Counted from the stretch's first letter, positions 7,287-13,825 are shown. The stretch: 28,641 bases of DNA from Candidatus Moranbacteria bacterium CG23_combo_of_CG06-09_8_20_14_all_35_22 (GCA_002772115.1 PCRW01000036.1:408-29048), one strand, 5' to 3'. Program-made: numbers and translations. The notes: generated by a model from the letters alone, not told the origin.

Positions 7287-7361
7287 ATGGCAAAGAAAAA
7301 AGTTGCAAAAAAGAAAAAAGTTGCAAAAAAGAAAAAGGCTGCAAAAAAGAAAAAGATATAG
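7287..7361 (+). CDS. 24-residue lysine-rich histone-H1-like peptide
   Basis: The product is MAKKK followed by three hexapeptide repeats of the form (V/A)AKKKK and a final I: 16 of 24 residues are Lys. It resembles the lysine-rich AAKKKK tail of bacterial histone-H1-like proteins and would bind DNA or RNA non-specifically; that role is inferred from composition. The reading frame is supported by the extended SD at 7266-7279 (7 bases before the ATG), a consensus promoter at 7081-7108 and terminators downstream, so it is not a chance ORF despite its size. It lacks the globular or N-terminal part of known H1-like proteins. Its leader hairpin and SD match those of the divergent gene at 6079-6681. 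Alternative: a leader peptide sensing lysine, but no downstream biosynthetic gene exists on this strand. Confidence 0.75.
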   Translation: MAKKKVAKKKKVAKKKKAAKKKKI

Positions 7362-7377
7362 TCTTTTTTAAATAAAT

Positions 7378-7396
7378 AACCCGATTTATTCGGGTT
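7378..7396 (+). terminator. Small hairpin after the histone-like gene
   Basis: AACCCGA (7378-7384) and TCGGGTT (7390-7396) form a 7-bp stem with a 5-nt loop, 16 bases after the stop codon. The T tract is weak, so this may be a partial terminator or 3'-end stabiliser. Confidence 0.5.
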
Positions 7397-7430
7397 CAAG
7401 TTGTTCTTTAACGCTTAAGTGTTATCGACA

Positions 7431-7464
7431 AAAGCAAAAACCGCGAAATCGCGGTTTTTGCTTT
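7431..7464. terminator. Bidirectional terminator between histone-like gene and prmC
   Basis: A near-perfect stem, AAAGCAAAAACCGCG (7431-7445) with CGCGGTTTTTGCTTT (7450-7464), has A5/T5 runs in the arms. It lies between convergent genes and can serve both strands. Confidence 0.85.
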
Positions 7465-7495
7465 GAAAATAAGCATGCAAATGCAAAAGCGTATT

Positions 7496-8455
7496 CTAGA
7501 TAAATAATTTAACGATACGCCATTTATTGGCCAAATCTTTTTGAAATTCAATATTGGCGTTAGGAAAATATTTTTTGATTAATTTTGCAATTTTTGATTT
7601 TTGTTCGGGACTGATTTCCATGAAACATAAAACACCCGCCTCGACTCGCGGAGATCGCTCGTCGACGCGAGGCGGGTAAAACATGAAACAATTTTTTCTT
7701 AATAAAATTAATTGTTGGAATAATTTTTCGTAGTGATCTAGTCCGTCGATTCCGGAAAGCAAGGCAGATCGCGGTTCAAAGTTTTTTACATCAGGCATTG
7801 AGGAAGAATAAATTTTTTTGGAAAGATAAGGGAGATTGGCAACTATAATCATGGAACATGAAGCATGAAACATGTAACAATTTTTATTTTTAATAAAATA
7901 ATCCAAAAGATTCGATTTAATAAATTTAATTTTTTTGTTTACTTTATTTTTTTTGGCGTTGTGTTGGGCAATAGACAATGCTTTTTTGGAAATGTCTGTT
8001 GCGAAGTACCGAATTTTTTTATTGGTCGTTGGTCGTTGTTCATTGTTCTTTGCTAAAGAAATTATTATATTTCCACTCCCTGTCCCAATATCAATAATTA
8101 TTGTTTTTTTATTATTTACTAATTGCAAATTACTAATTACAGCATCCACGAGATGTTCTGTCTCTGGGCGGGGAATGAGAGTATGTTTATTTACCTTAAA
8201 ATCAAGCCCATAAAACTCTTTTTGACCAAGAATATAGGCAATTGGTTCGTGTTTTAACTGTCTTTTCGCATACTTCTTAATTCTTTCTTCTTGCTTCTTA
8301 TTTAAATTATATTCCGGATGCGCCAAAACAAACTCACGAGGTTTTCCTATGGCGCAAGAGGTTAATAATTCTAAATCAAGGTGGTTTATTTTGGAAGAAT
8401 ATTTACTAAAGTAATCTTTTATTATCACAACCAATTTGCAATTTTCAATTTGCAA
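7496..8455 (-). CDS. prmC: Release-factor glutamine methyltransferase PrmC (HemK)
   Basis: 319 aa. It would N5-methylate the GGQ glutamine of release factors, and it follows prfA in the classical order. Helical N-domain (~10-80), IPRPETEHLVD (~94-104), SAM motif I IDIGTGSG (~121-128), FATDIS (~151-156), and catalytic NLPY (207-210, where most homologues have NPPY). E. coli PrmC is 277 aa; the excess lies in repeat-derived segments: residues 1-8, ~107-115, ~138-145, ~192-202 (CYMFHASCSM) and ~256-278 (the palindrome, PPRVDERSPRVEAGV). All keep the frame and fall between core motifs. The first codons lie in a CAATTTG/CAATTTT heptamer tract and no SD is seen, so initiation at the GTG of codon 10 (8428) is a real alternative. 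Activity is likely but should not be taken for granted. Confidence 0.9.
   Translation of the reverse strand: MQIENCKLVVIIKDYFSKYSSKINHLDLELLTSCAIGKPREFVLAHPEYNLNKKQEERIKKYAKRQLKHEPIAYILGQKEFYGLDFKVNKHTLIPRPETEHLVDAVISNLQLVNNKKTIIIDIGTGSGNIIISLAKNNEQRPTTNKKIRYFATDISKKALSIAQHNAKKNKVNKKIKFIKSNLLDYFIKNKNCYMFHASCSMIIVANLPYLSKKIYSSSMPDVKNFEPRSALLSGIDGLDHYEKLFQQLILLRKNCFMFYPPRVDERSPRVEAGVLCFMEISPEQKSKIAKLIKKYFPNANIEFQKDLANKWRIVKLFI
7619..7690 (-). repeat. GC-rich palindromic element inside prmC, with direct-repeat flanks
   Basis: The 42-bp core (7635-7676) starts CCCGCCTCGACTCG and ends CTCGTCGACGCGAGGCGGG; the terminal arms pair over 9-10 bp. CATGAAACA lies on both sides (7619-7627 and 7682-7690). 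Read in the prmC frame it has no stop and adds about 14 residues. A 45-bp sibling lies at 9624-9668. Confidence 0.85.
7850..7877 (-). repeat. Heptamer tract CATGAAA inside prmC (4 units)
   Basis: CATGGAA, CATGAAG, CATGAAA and CATGTAA in tandem (+ strand reading), 28 bp. On the coding strand it yields the segment CYMFHASCSM just before the catalytic NLPY motif. Confidence 0.85.
8021..8048 (-). repeat. Heptamer tract inside prmC (GAACAAT/GACCAAC, 4 units)
   Basis: On the + strand: ATTGGTC, GTTGGTC, GTTGTTC, ATTGTTC. In the coding sense these are GAACAAT-like units and encode roughly NEQRPTTN, between SAM motif I and FATDIS. Confidence 0.85.
8115..8142 (-). repeat. Heptamer tract inside prmC (ATTACTA-like, 4 units)
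   Basis: TTTACTA, ATTGCAA, ATTACTA, ATTACAG in tandem (28 bp). It encodes the linker around SNLQLVN ahead of SAM motif I. Confidence 0.75.
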
Positions 8456-8466
8456 TTTTCAATGAA
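8432..8466 (-). repeat. Heptamer tract CAATTTG/CAATTTT at the prmC start
   Basis: CAATTTG and CAATTTT alternate twice (8432-8459), followed by CAATGAA (8460-8466). It overlaps the first eight codons of prmC and runs into the prfA-prmC gap. Immediately beyond it, 8460-8505 can fold into a bulged hairpin (CAATGAA...TTCATTG). Confidence 0.8.
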
Positions 8467-8544
8467 TTTTCAATTTATCAATTTTTATTGAAAATTAGTT
8501 CATTGTAAATTTATTGTAAATTGATTATTGATCATTGAAAATTA

Positions 8545-9609
8545 TTATTTCCCCAATTTTCTTTTCGCATCTTCTTCTTGTAGAACAACCATCATTTCGT
8601 CCAAATTTCCCTCCAAAATGGATTTGATATTGCTCCAGCTTTGCTTAATTCGGTGATCAGTGATGCGGTCTTGGGGAAAATTGTAAGTGCGGATTTTTTC
8701 ACTGCGATCACCTGTGCCAATTTGTGATTTTCGGGCGTCACTTGATTCCTTGGCTTTTTTTTCTTCTTCCATTTGCAAAAGGCGCGAGCGCAAAACTTTC
8801 ATCGCTTTATCTTTATTTTTTAATTGGGATTTTTCATCTTGGCAGGAAACAATAAGCCCAGTCGGAATGTGGGTGATTCTAACAGCTGATTTGGTAGTGT
8901 TAACTGATTGTCCTCCCGGACCGGAAGAGCAAAAAGTGTCGATTCGAAGGTCTTTTTCTTCAATTTTAAGTTCAACCTCTTCCACTTCTGGCAAAACAGC
9001 CACAGTGGCGGTAGAAGTATGCACACGGCCGTTTTTTTCTGTTTCGGGAATTCTTTGCACGCGGTGCACGCCAGATTCATATTTCATTTTTTCATAGACA
9101 TTTCGGCCGTTAATTTCAAAAATAACTTCTTTGAATCCACCGATACCGATAACATTTGAATTTAAAAGCACAGTTTGCCAGCGATTTTTTTCTGCGTAAC
9201 GGGAATACATTCGAAAAAGGTCGCCGGCAAAAAGCGCCGATTCATCTCCGCCAGCGCCAGCGCGAATTTCCACGATAACATTTTTTGTATCATGTGGATC
9301 TTGGGGAAGTAGTGTTTTTTCTAACTTTTTCTCGGCTATTATTTTTTTTGCGGAAAGTTCTATATTTTCTTCCATCGCCATTTGTTTTACTTCTGGATCT
9401 TCTTTTTCAGAATTAATAATCACCGCGTTTTCTGTCATTGCTTTTTCTATTCTTTCCAGTTCGTTTATATTTTCCATCGTTTCTGAAAGCTCGGCTTGTC
9501 TTTTACCAAGCTCGCCCATCTTTTTAGCATCACTAAAAATATCCGGGCGATTAAGCTCGGCGGAAATTTCTTCATATTCTTGCCTGATTTTCTCGATTTG
9601 TTCTTTCAT
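8545..9609 (-). CDS. prfA: Peptide chain release factor 1 (RF1)
   Basis: 354 aa, the usual RF1 length. Helical N-domain 1-~100; EIRAGAGGDESALFAGDL (~114-131); codon-recognition motif P-E-T at 188-190 in VQRIPETEKNGRVHTS, corresponding to the PAT-type tripeptide of RF1 rather than the SPF of RF2, so it should read UAA and UAG. The peptidyl-tRNA hydrolysis loop has an intact GGQ at 232-234 (SSGPGGQSVNTT). The partner methyltransferase prmC lies 89 bases downstream on the same strand, the arrangement seen in many bacteria. The region before the start carries a GC-rich palindrome (9624-9668) and no good SD. TGA is also used as a stop in this window, so an RF2 gene is expected elsewhere. Confidence 0.97.
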   Translation of the reverse strand: MKEQIEKIRQEYEEISAELNRPDIFSDAKKMGELGKRQAELSETMENINELERIEKAMTENAVIINSEKEDPEVKQMAMEENIELSAKKIIAEKKLEKTLLPQDPHDTKNVIVEIRAGAGGDESALFAGDLFRMYSRYAEKNRWQTVLLNSNVIGIGGFKEVIFEINGRNVYEKMKYESGVHRVQRIPETEKNGRVHTSTATVAVLPEVEEVELKIEEKDLRIDTFCSSGPGGQSVNTTKSAVRITHIPTGLIVSCQDEKSQLKNKDKAMKVLRSRLLQMEEEKKAKESSDARKSQIGTGDRSEKIRTYNFPQDRITDHRIKQSWSNIKSILEGNLDEMMVVLQEEDAKRKLGK

Positions 9610-9623
9610 AACTTTACGAATTA

Positions 9624-9668
9624 CCCGCCTCGACTCGTGGAGACGAATACTCGTCGACGCGAGGCGGG
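9624..9668. repeat. GC-rich palindromic element upstream of prfA, sibling of the prmC copy
   Basis: 45 bp, CCCGCCTCGACTCG at one end and CTCGTCGACGCGAGGCGGG at the other; both end blocks are identical to the copy inside prmC, and only the centre differs, by substitutions and 3 extra bases. Terminal 9-bp arms pair perfectly. It lies 15 bases before the prfA start codon and would be in its mRNA leader. Confidence 0.85.
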
Positions 9669-9696
9669 CGAATTTATACGAATGTACGAATAAGAA

Positions 9697-9725
9697 ATGA
9701 CAAGGTCGTAATTTTTTGCTACAAT
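9697..9725 (+). promoter_or_regulatory. Promoter for the 138-aa gene
   Basis: ATGACA (9697-9702), 17-bp spacer, TACAAT (9720-9725), with the extended -10 dinucleotide TG at 9717-9718. Expected start near 9732. The MITE-like element lies between this promoter and the gene at 9944; 9849-9943 contains a TATAAT-like word (9867-9872) without a matching -35. Confidence 0.6.
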
Positions 9726-9744
9726 AAGATTACAGGTTGAAACC

Positions 9745-9848
9745 ACTGAAGAATTAAAATTTTTGAGAAATTCTTGTTTGAGAATCCGAATTTCCTCCAA
9801 AAATTTCCTTTGGTAGCCTTTGATTGAGGGAAATTTTAATTTTTCAGT
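9745..9848 (+). mobile_element. MITE-like element, short copy (104 bp)
   Basis: The ends are ACTGAAGAATTAAAATTT and its near-perfect inverse (one mismatch over 18 bp). The internal block (AAAAATTTCC, TTGGTAGCC, TTGATTGAGGGAAATTTT) matches the reverse complement of 20000-20147 with few changes; this copy lacks about 40 bp next to its right end. It has no ORF, so it would be a non-autonomous element. Confidence 0.75.
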
Positions 9849-9943
9849 GACCTAAGGTTAAGTGTATATAATATTTGCAAAATTAGCAATATTTAGCTGA
9901 TTTAAGTCAATAGGGATTTATTTTTATAAAATTATCAAGAGGG

Positions 9944-10360
9944 ATGAAAATTTATCAAACAAAAACAAGGAAACTCCCCGGAACAAATTGGCGTGAAGTT
10001 TCTGGTCCAGCTTTTGGTCAATACCAACAAATCAAGAGGAAAACAAAAAGACGACCCTATATTAGGTCAGCCTATTTCAAGAAAGATAAAATATTTCTGG
10101 AACTTTTTTGGCACCATCTGTACGAGAAAGAAAATTTCCGTGACAAAATCCGAAGAATGAAGTTTTTTCCCGCGACGGTAGAGTTGATACAAAATTCAAA
10201 AATAGATCCTGAATCCATAAATAATCCCAATAAGTCAAGTGAAATTTTACACAGATTTACAGGCGTAACCAAGGATAGCGAATTGTTTCTCGTGCAAATC
10301 AAAGAAGAAAAAAAGAGTGGCAAGAAATGGTTAATGTCAGTTTTTCCCAAAAAAAGCTGA
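9944..10360 (+). CDS. Conserved protein of unknown function, 138 aa, very basic
   Basis: Not recognised as a named family. It is rich in Lys/Arg with evenly spread conserved-looking blocks: RRPYIRSAYFKKDKIFLELFWHHL in the first half (broken here at ~35-60), FFPATVELI, then EILHRFTG, LFLVQIKEE and KKWLMSVFP at the C-terminus. The layout of a helical first half, a beta-rich end, and basic residues with H/R in EILHRF and S in MSVFP recalls small RNase folds of the BECR (barnase/EndoU/colicin E5/RelE) type. That is a suggestion only; active-site identity is not established. Similar proteins occur in other CPR genomes. It is transcribed alone, from a promoter about 220 bases upstream with a MITE-like element in the leader, and is followed by its own terminator. 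Stop codon is TGA. Confidence 0.7.
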   Translation: MKIYQTKTRKLPGTNWREVSGPAFGQYQQIKRKTKRRPYIRSAYFKKDKIFLELFWHHLYEKENFRDKIRRMKFFPATVELIQNSKIDPESINNPNKSSEILHRFTGVTKDSELFLVQIKEEKKSGKKWLMSVFPKKS

Positions 10361-10365
10361 AAATA

Positions 10366-10425
10366 AAAAAAGGACTCTCAGCTAAATTGTAGTGTTCCTA
10401 GGAAACTACGGCCGAAAGCCTTTTT
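10366..10425 (+). terminator. Branched terminator after the 138-aa gene
   Basis: AAAAAGG-A-CT near 10367-10377 can pair with AGCCTTTTT ending at 10425, enclosing an inner stem GTAGT-TTCC with GGAAACTAC (10389-10409). The 3' arm runs into TTTTT. It looks like a multi-helix terminator; a small structured RNA is possible. Confidence 0.5.
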
Positions 10426-10517
10426 CTATATGTAATACTACCAGATTCTGAAAATATGTCAATAGCGAAATAAATGGCTCAAAAAAGCCAAAATTATCTA
10501 ATAATTATTAAATTTTT

Positions 10518-11525
10518 ATGCAAAAAATACTTATCATAGGTTCACAGGGAATGTTAGGGCAGGAATTAGTTAAAATATTTAAGAAAGGCAGGGATTATAA
10601 GGTAATTGCTTGGGATAGGGAGGATATTGATATAACACGCGAAAAAGAAGTTTCCAAGAAAATTGGATTTACCAAGCCTAATATTATCATCAATGCGGTG
10701 GCGTATAATGCCGTGGATAAATGCGAGGAGGATAAAAAACCTGCCCGCAATGCTACGCATAGCGTTGCAGGCGGGGAATATAAATTAGCTCTGGAAATAA
10801 ATGGTAAAGCACTGGGATATTTGGCGGCGTCAGCCAAAAAAAACAAGGCTGTATTAGTGCATTATTCCACGGATTATGTTTTCGAGGGTGATTTTGAAAA
10901 ATTATTAAACCAAGAACCAGCAGAGTGCACTCATAGTTGTGCTTCTTGCTCGTTGCATAATAATAGAGAAATAGGATATTCAGAAGATTCAGAACCAAGT
11001 CCAATAAATAATTATGGAAAATCAAAATTACTCGGCGAAAAAGAAGTGGCGAAAAATATTAAGAATTATTATTTAATTCGAACCTCCAAAATTTTTGGCA
11101 AACCTGCCATAAGTGAGGGAGCTAAAAGAAGTTTTTTTGATGTGATGTTAGAATTGGGAAAAAAGAATAAAATTGTCAAAGTGATTGATGAAGAAACAAG
11201 CTGTTTCACTTATGCGCCGGATTTAGCCAAAAAAACCAAGGAAATTTTGGATTCCAAGAAGCCTTTTGGAATTTATCATATTACCAATAGCGGTCATTGC
11301 ACATGGTACGAAGCTGTCGTAGAATTATATCAGCAAGCGAAAATAAAAACTAAAATTATTCCAGTTGAGGGAAAGGAATTTCCTCGTCCTGCCAAAAGGC
11401 CTTTTTATTCGGTTTTAATTAATACGAAATTAAATCCGATGAGAAGTTGGAAAGAGGCGTTGGAAGAATATTTAAAAACAGTGAACAGCGAACAAAGAAC
11501 AATGAACAATAAAAAGAAAAAATAA
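10518..11525 (+). CDS. RmlD-like dTDP-4-dehydrorhamnose reductase (SDR family)
   Basis: 335 aa, longer than typical RmlD (~290). Rossmann start KILIIGSQGMLGQELV (GxxGxxG), INAVAYNAVDKCEED (~58-72), YSTDYVFEGD (~116-125), catalytic YGKSKLLGE (Y166, K170), and a C-terminal RPFYSVLINTKL block, where the family has RP..S.L. RmlD makes dTDP-L-rhamnose; whether the substrate is this or another dTDP-4-keto sugar is open, as rmlB and rmlC are not in the window. Three departures: residues 75-86 are exactly the 36-bp palindrome at 10740-10775; residues ~127-152 form a Cys/His-rich insertion (ECTHSCASCSLH); the last ~12 residues come from a GAACA heptamer tract. All keep the frame. The neighbouring rfbA-like and galU genes support a nucleotide-sugar pathway. 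Confidence 0.85.
   Translation: MQKILIIGSQGMLGQELVKIFKKGRDYKVIAWDREDIDITREKEVSKKIGFTKPNIIINAVAYNAVDKCEEDKKPARNATHSVAGGEYKLALEINGKALGYLAASAKKNKAVLVHYSTDYVFEGDFEKLLNQEPAECTHSCASCSLHNNREIGYSEDSEPSPINNYGKSKLLGEKEVAKNIKNYYLIRTSKIFGKPAISEGAKRSFFDVMLELGKKNKIVKVIDEETSCFTYAPDLAKKTKEILDSKKPFGIYHITNSGHCTWYEAVVELYQQAKIKTKIIPVEGKEFPRPAKRPFYSVLINTKLNPMRSWKEALEEYLKTVNSEQRTMNNKKKK
10740..10775 (+). repeat. GC-rich palindrome, 36 bp, in frame inside the rmlD-like gene
   Basis: CCTGCCCGCAATGCTA, loop CGCA, TAGCGTTGCAGGCGGG: a 16-position stem with one C-A mismatch and two G-T pairs. It starts on the first base of codon 75 and covers exactly 12 codons (PARNATHSVAGG). It falls where RmlD proteins run directly from VDKCE-ED into the helix with ALEIN. 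Confidence 0.85.
11481..11508 (+). repeat. Heptamer tract NNGAACA at the 3' end of the rmlD-like gene
   Basis: GTGAACA, GCGAACA, AAGAACA, ATGAACA: four tandem units, 28 bp, encoding most of the C-terminal tail VNSEQRTMNN. Confidence 0.85.
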
Positions 11526-11539
11526 TTATTTATTTAAAA

Positions 11540-11567
11540 TTGATCCTTGATCCTTGATCCTTGATCG
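11540..11567 (+). repeat. Heptamer tract TTGATCC (4 units) before glyA
   Basis: TTGATCC three times, then TTGATCG, 28 bp in total. It ends 10 bases before the glyA start codon, in the place where an SD would be, and no SD is seen. Confidence 0.9.
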
Positions 11568-11577
11568 CTGATAAAAT

Positions 11578-12897
11578 ATGAAAAATCTAAAAAAACAAGA
11601 CCCAAAAATTTACAATGCCATAAAGGCAGAAGAAAAGAGACAAGAGGAGGGATTAGAACTTATTCCTTCGGAAATTGCGGCTTCACCAGCGGTCATTGAG
11701 GCGCTTGGAACGGTGCTTACTAATAAATATAGCGAAGGATATCCATATAAAAGATATTATGGCGGACAAGCCAATGTTGATATAATTGAAACTATTGCCA
11801 TTGAGCGTGCTAAAAAATTATTTGGTGTTCCATTTGCCAATGTTCAGCCATATTCTGGTAGCCCAGCTAATCTTGCAGTTTATGTTGCGGTTTGTCAGCC
11901 AGGAGACACGGTGATGGGGCAAAATCTTCCTGATGGTGGGCATCTTACTCACGGTTGGAAGGCTAGTGCAACCAGTATGTTCTATAACACAATTGCCTAT
12001 CATGTAAAACCAGATGGCTATTTGGATTTAGAAGAAATAGAAAAATTAGCCATAAAACACAAACCTAAATTGATTTGGGTTGGAGCCACGGCGTATGTGC
12101 GAGAATTTCCATTTGAAAAACTTTCCAAAATTGCTGATAAAGTTGGGGCGTATTTGGTAGCCGATATTGCTCATATTGCAGGATTGATAATAGCGGGAGC
12201 ACATAAAAGTCCAGCTAAATTTGCCCATATTATAACAACCACCACACATAAAACTCTTCGTGGACCACGAGGGGGAATGATTTTAGTAACTGCTAAAGGG
12301 CTAAAAAAGGATCCAGAACTTGGAAATAAAATTAATCAAGCAATTTTTCCGCGTTTGCAAGGTGGTCCGCATGATCATCAAACAGCAGCAATTGCTGTGA
12401 CATTGGGTGAAGCAATGAAGCCATCTTTTAAAAAGTGGGGACATCAAGTGGTAAAAAATGCCAAAGCAATGGCAAATGAACTTATGAAAAGAGGATTAAA
12501 ATTAGTTAGCAATGGAACGGACAACCATTTAATGCTTATTAATTGCGGAAAAGGCCGAGGAGTATTTTTGCAAGAAGCGCTGGATGCTGTTGGAATAACG
12601 CTTAACAAAAATACCATCCCTTCAGATCCTTCTTCGCCGTTTTATCCAAGCGGAGTGCGTCTCGGAACACCATTTATCACAGTGCGCGGAATGAAAGAAA
12701 AAGAGATGAAAAAAATAGCTAATTGGATTGCAGATGTTATGGAAGAAATAAAAGACTTTCAATTTCCTGAAAAGAAAGAAGATTTTAAGATAGTTATAAA
12801 AAAATTCCGAGTATTTATTGAAAAAAATAAAAAATTCAAAAAAATTCATCAAGAAGTAAAAGTGCTTTGCAAAAAGTTTCCATTGTACAATAAATAG
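11578..12897 (+). CDS. glyA: Serine hydroxymethyltransferase
   Basis: 439 aa. PLP enzyme converting serine and tetrahydrofolate to glycine and 5,10-methylene-THF. Family blocks: LIPSE (28-32), TNKYSEGYPYKRYYGG (~48-63), PYSGSPANLAVY, GHLTHGWK (~121-128), VADIAHIAGL (D196, H199), TTTTHKTLRGPRGGMIL with the PLP lysine K225, FPRLQGGPHDHQ, and SGVRLGTPFITVRGM near the end. The usual SEN..SPAV segment reads SEIAASPAV, so the Asn after SE is replaced. The C-terminal ~25 residues are Lys-rich and extend beyond the usual ~415-aa length. It lies between rmlD-like and rfbA-like genes, with heptamer tracts in both gaps (11540-11567 and 12902-12929). Assignment is secure. Confidence 0.96.
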   Translation: MKNLKKQDPKIYNAIKAEEKRQEEGLELIPSEIAASPAVIEALGTVLTNKYSEGYPYKRYYGGQANVDIIETIAIERAKKLFGVPFANVQPYSGSPANLAVYVAVCQPGDTVMGQNLPDGGHLTHGWKASATSMFYNTIAYHVKPDGYLDLEEIEKLAIKHKPKLIWVGATAYVREFPFEKLSKIADKVGAYLVADIAHIAGLIIAGAHKSPAKFAHIITTTTHKTLRGPRGGMILVTAKGLKKDPELGNKINQAIFPRLQGGPHDHQTAAIAVTLGEAMKPSFKKWGHQVVKNAKAMANELMKRGLKLVSNGTDNHLMLINCGKGRGVFLQEALDAVGITLNKNTIPSDPSSPFYPSGVRLGTPFITVRGMKEKEMKKIANWIADVMEEIKDFQFPEKKEDFKIVIKKFRVFIEKNKKFKKIHQEVKVLCKKFPLYNK

Positions 12898-12901
12898 CAA
12901 A

Positions 12902-12929
12902 GAACAAGGAACAAGGAACAAGGAACAAT
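12902..12929 (+). repeat. Heptamer tract GAACAAG (4 units) after glyA
   Basis: GAACAAG three times and GAACAAT once, 28 bp exactly, starting 5 bases after the glyA stop codon. Confidence 0.9.
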
Positions 12930-12968
12930 TTTTTGATTCTTGTTTATTGATTTTTGGTCATTGAAATT

Positions 12969-13766
12969 ATGAAAGGAATAATTCTCTCGGGTGGGACAGC
13001 GACAAGGCTTTTTCCGCTCACTGCGACAACATCAAAACAGCTTTTGCCGGTCTATGATCGGCAAATGATTTTTTATCCGCTAAACACACTCATTAAAGCT
13101 GGGATAAAAGACATCTTGATCATCGTAGCGCCGGAACACTCGGGGCAATATTTGAATCTTTTGGGTTCGATTTTTGAAAAATATGATATTCGCATTGATT
13201 TTAAGGTGCAAAAATTACCACGCGGATTGGCGGAAGCTTTTGTTTTGGGAGAAGATTTTATTGATAATGAAAATGTCGTAATGATTTTAGGGGATAATAT
13301 TTTTGAAGATGATTTTTCGCAGGATATCAAAAATTTTAAATCGGGTGCAAAAATTTTCGCTAAAAAAGTAGCTGATTGGCAAAGATTTGGAATTGTAAAA
13401 TTTAATAAAAATAATAAGGCGGTTAAGATCGTAGAAAAGCCAATAAAATGGATCAGCGATTATGCTATCCCAGGACTTTATGTTTTTGATAAAAATGTTT
13501 CTGCTATAGCTAAAAAGGTTAAACCTTCAGAAAGAGGAGAAAAAGAAATTACTTCTCTGCATAATTATTATTTGAAAAAGGGAAAATTAGATGTAAATAT
13601 CGTGAAAGGGGCATGGCTGGATGCTGGAACTTTCGATACACTTTTAGAAGCAGGAAATATTGTCAAAGAAAAAGAAATTTACAAAAAATTTGATCCGTTA
13701 ATTGACAAGGCTATAATCGAATTTAATGAGGAACTGAAAGTTATTGCTAAAAAAAGATTGATTTAA
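12969..13766 (+). CDS. rfbA: Glucose-1-phosphate thymidylyltransferase-like (RfbA/RmlA)
   Basis: 265 aa from the ATG at 12969; a TTG 15 bases upstream would also be open, but MKGIILSGG is the canonical N-terminus. Signature: GGTATRLFPLT (the family's GG.GTRL with Ala for Gly), SKQLLPVYDRQMIFYPL, ILGDNIF (~104-110), FGIVKF, EKP, AIPGLYVFD, ERGEKEITSLHNYYL, and WLDAGTFDTLLEA. RmlA makes dTDP-glucose from dTTP and glucose-1-phosphate, the first step to dTDP-rhamnose. It is about 25 residues shorter than E. coli RmlA, lacking the last C-terminal helices; such short forms exist, and the base preference (dTTP or UTP) cannot be read. It shares its region with an rmlD-like gene and galU. No clear promoter or SD. 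Confidence 0.88.
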   Translation: MKGIILSGGTATRLFPLTATTSKQLLPVYDRQMIFYPLNTLIKAGIKDILIIVAPEHSGQYLNLLGSIFEKYDIRIDFKVQKLPRGLAEAFVLGEDFIDNENVVMILGDNIFEDDFSQDIKNFKSGAKIFAKKVADWQRFGIVKFNKNNKAVKIVEKPIKWISDYAIPGLYVFDKNVSAIAKKVKPSERGEKEITSLHNYYLKKGKLDVNIVKGAWLDAGTFDTLLEAGNIVKEKEIYKKFDPLIDKAIIEFNEELKVIAKKRLI

Positions 13767-13780
13767 TTTTTAAATGATCC

Positions 13781-13799
13781 GTCTGCCGACAAGGCAGGC
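13781..13799 (+). repeat. Small GC-rich hairpin in the rfbA-galU gap
   Basis: GTCTGCC, loop GACAA, GGCAGGC: 7 pairs including one G-T, 14 bases after the rfbA stop. There is no T tract. Its composition is like the GC-rich palindromes elsewhere in the window. Confidence 0.5.
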
Positions 13800-13825
13800 A
13801 ATTTGGATAATAAGATAAAATAATT

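Noticed and set aside
7130..7399. Minus-strand 89-codon ORF rich in Phe
   Set aside because: It is the complement of the AAA/AAG-rich histone-like gene; FFFF runs simply mirror lysine codons, and there is no SD or promoter.
8687..9097. Plus-strand 136-codon ORF opposite prfA
   Set aside because: prfA is complete and highly conserved on the other strand; the plus frame has no recognisable domain or signals.
12954..12968. TTG start for the rfbA-like gene
   Set aside because: The ATG at 12969 gives the canonical MKGIILSGG N-terminus; the upstream codons are a chance extension.
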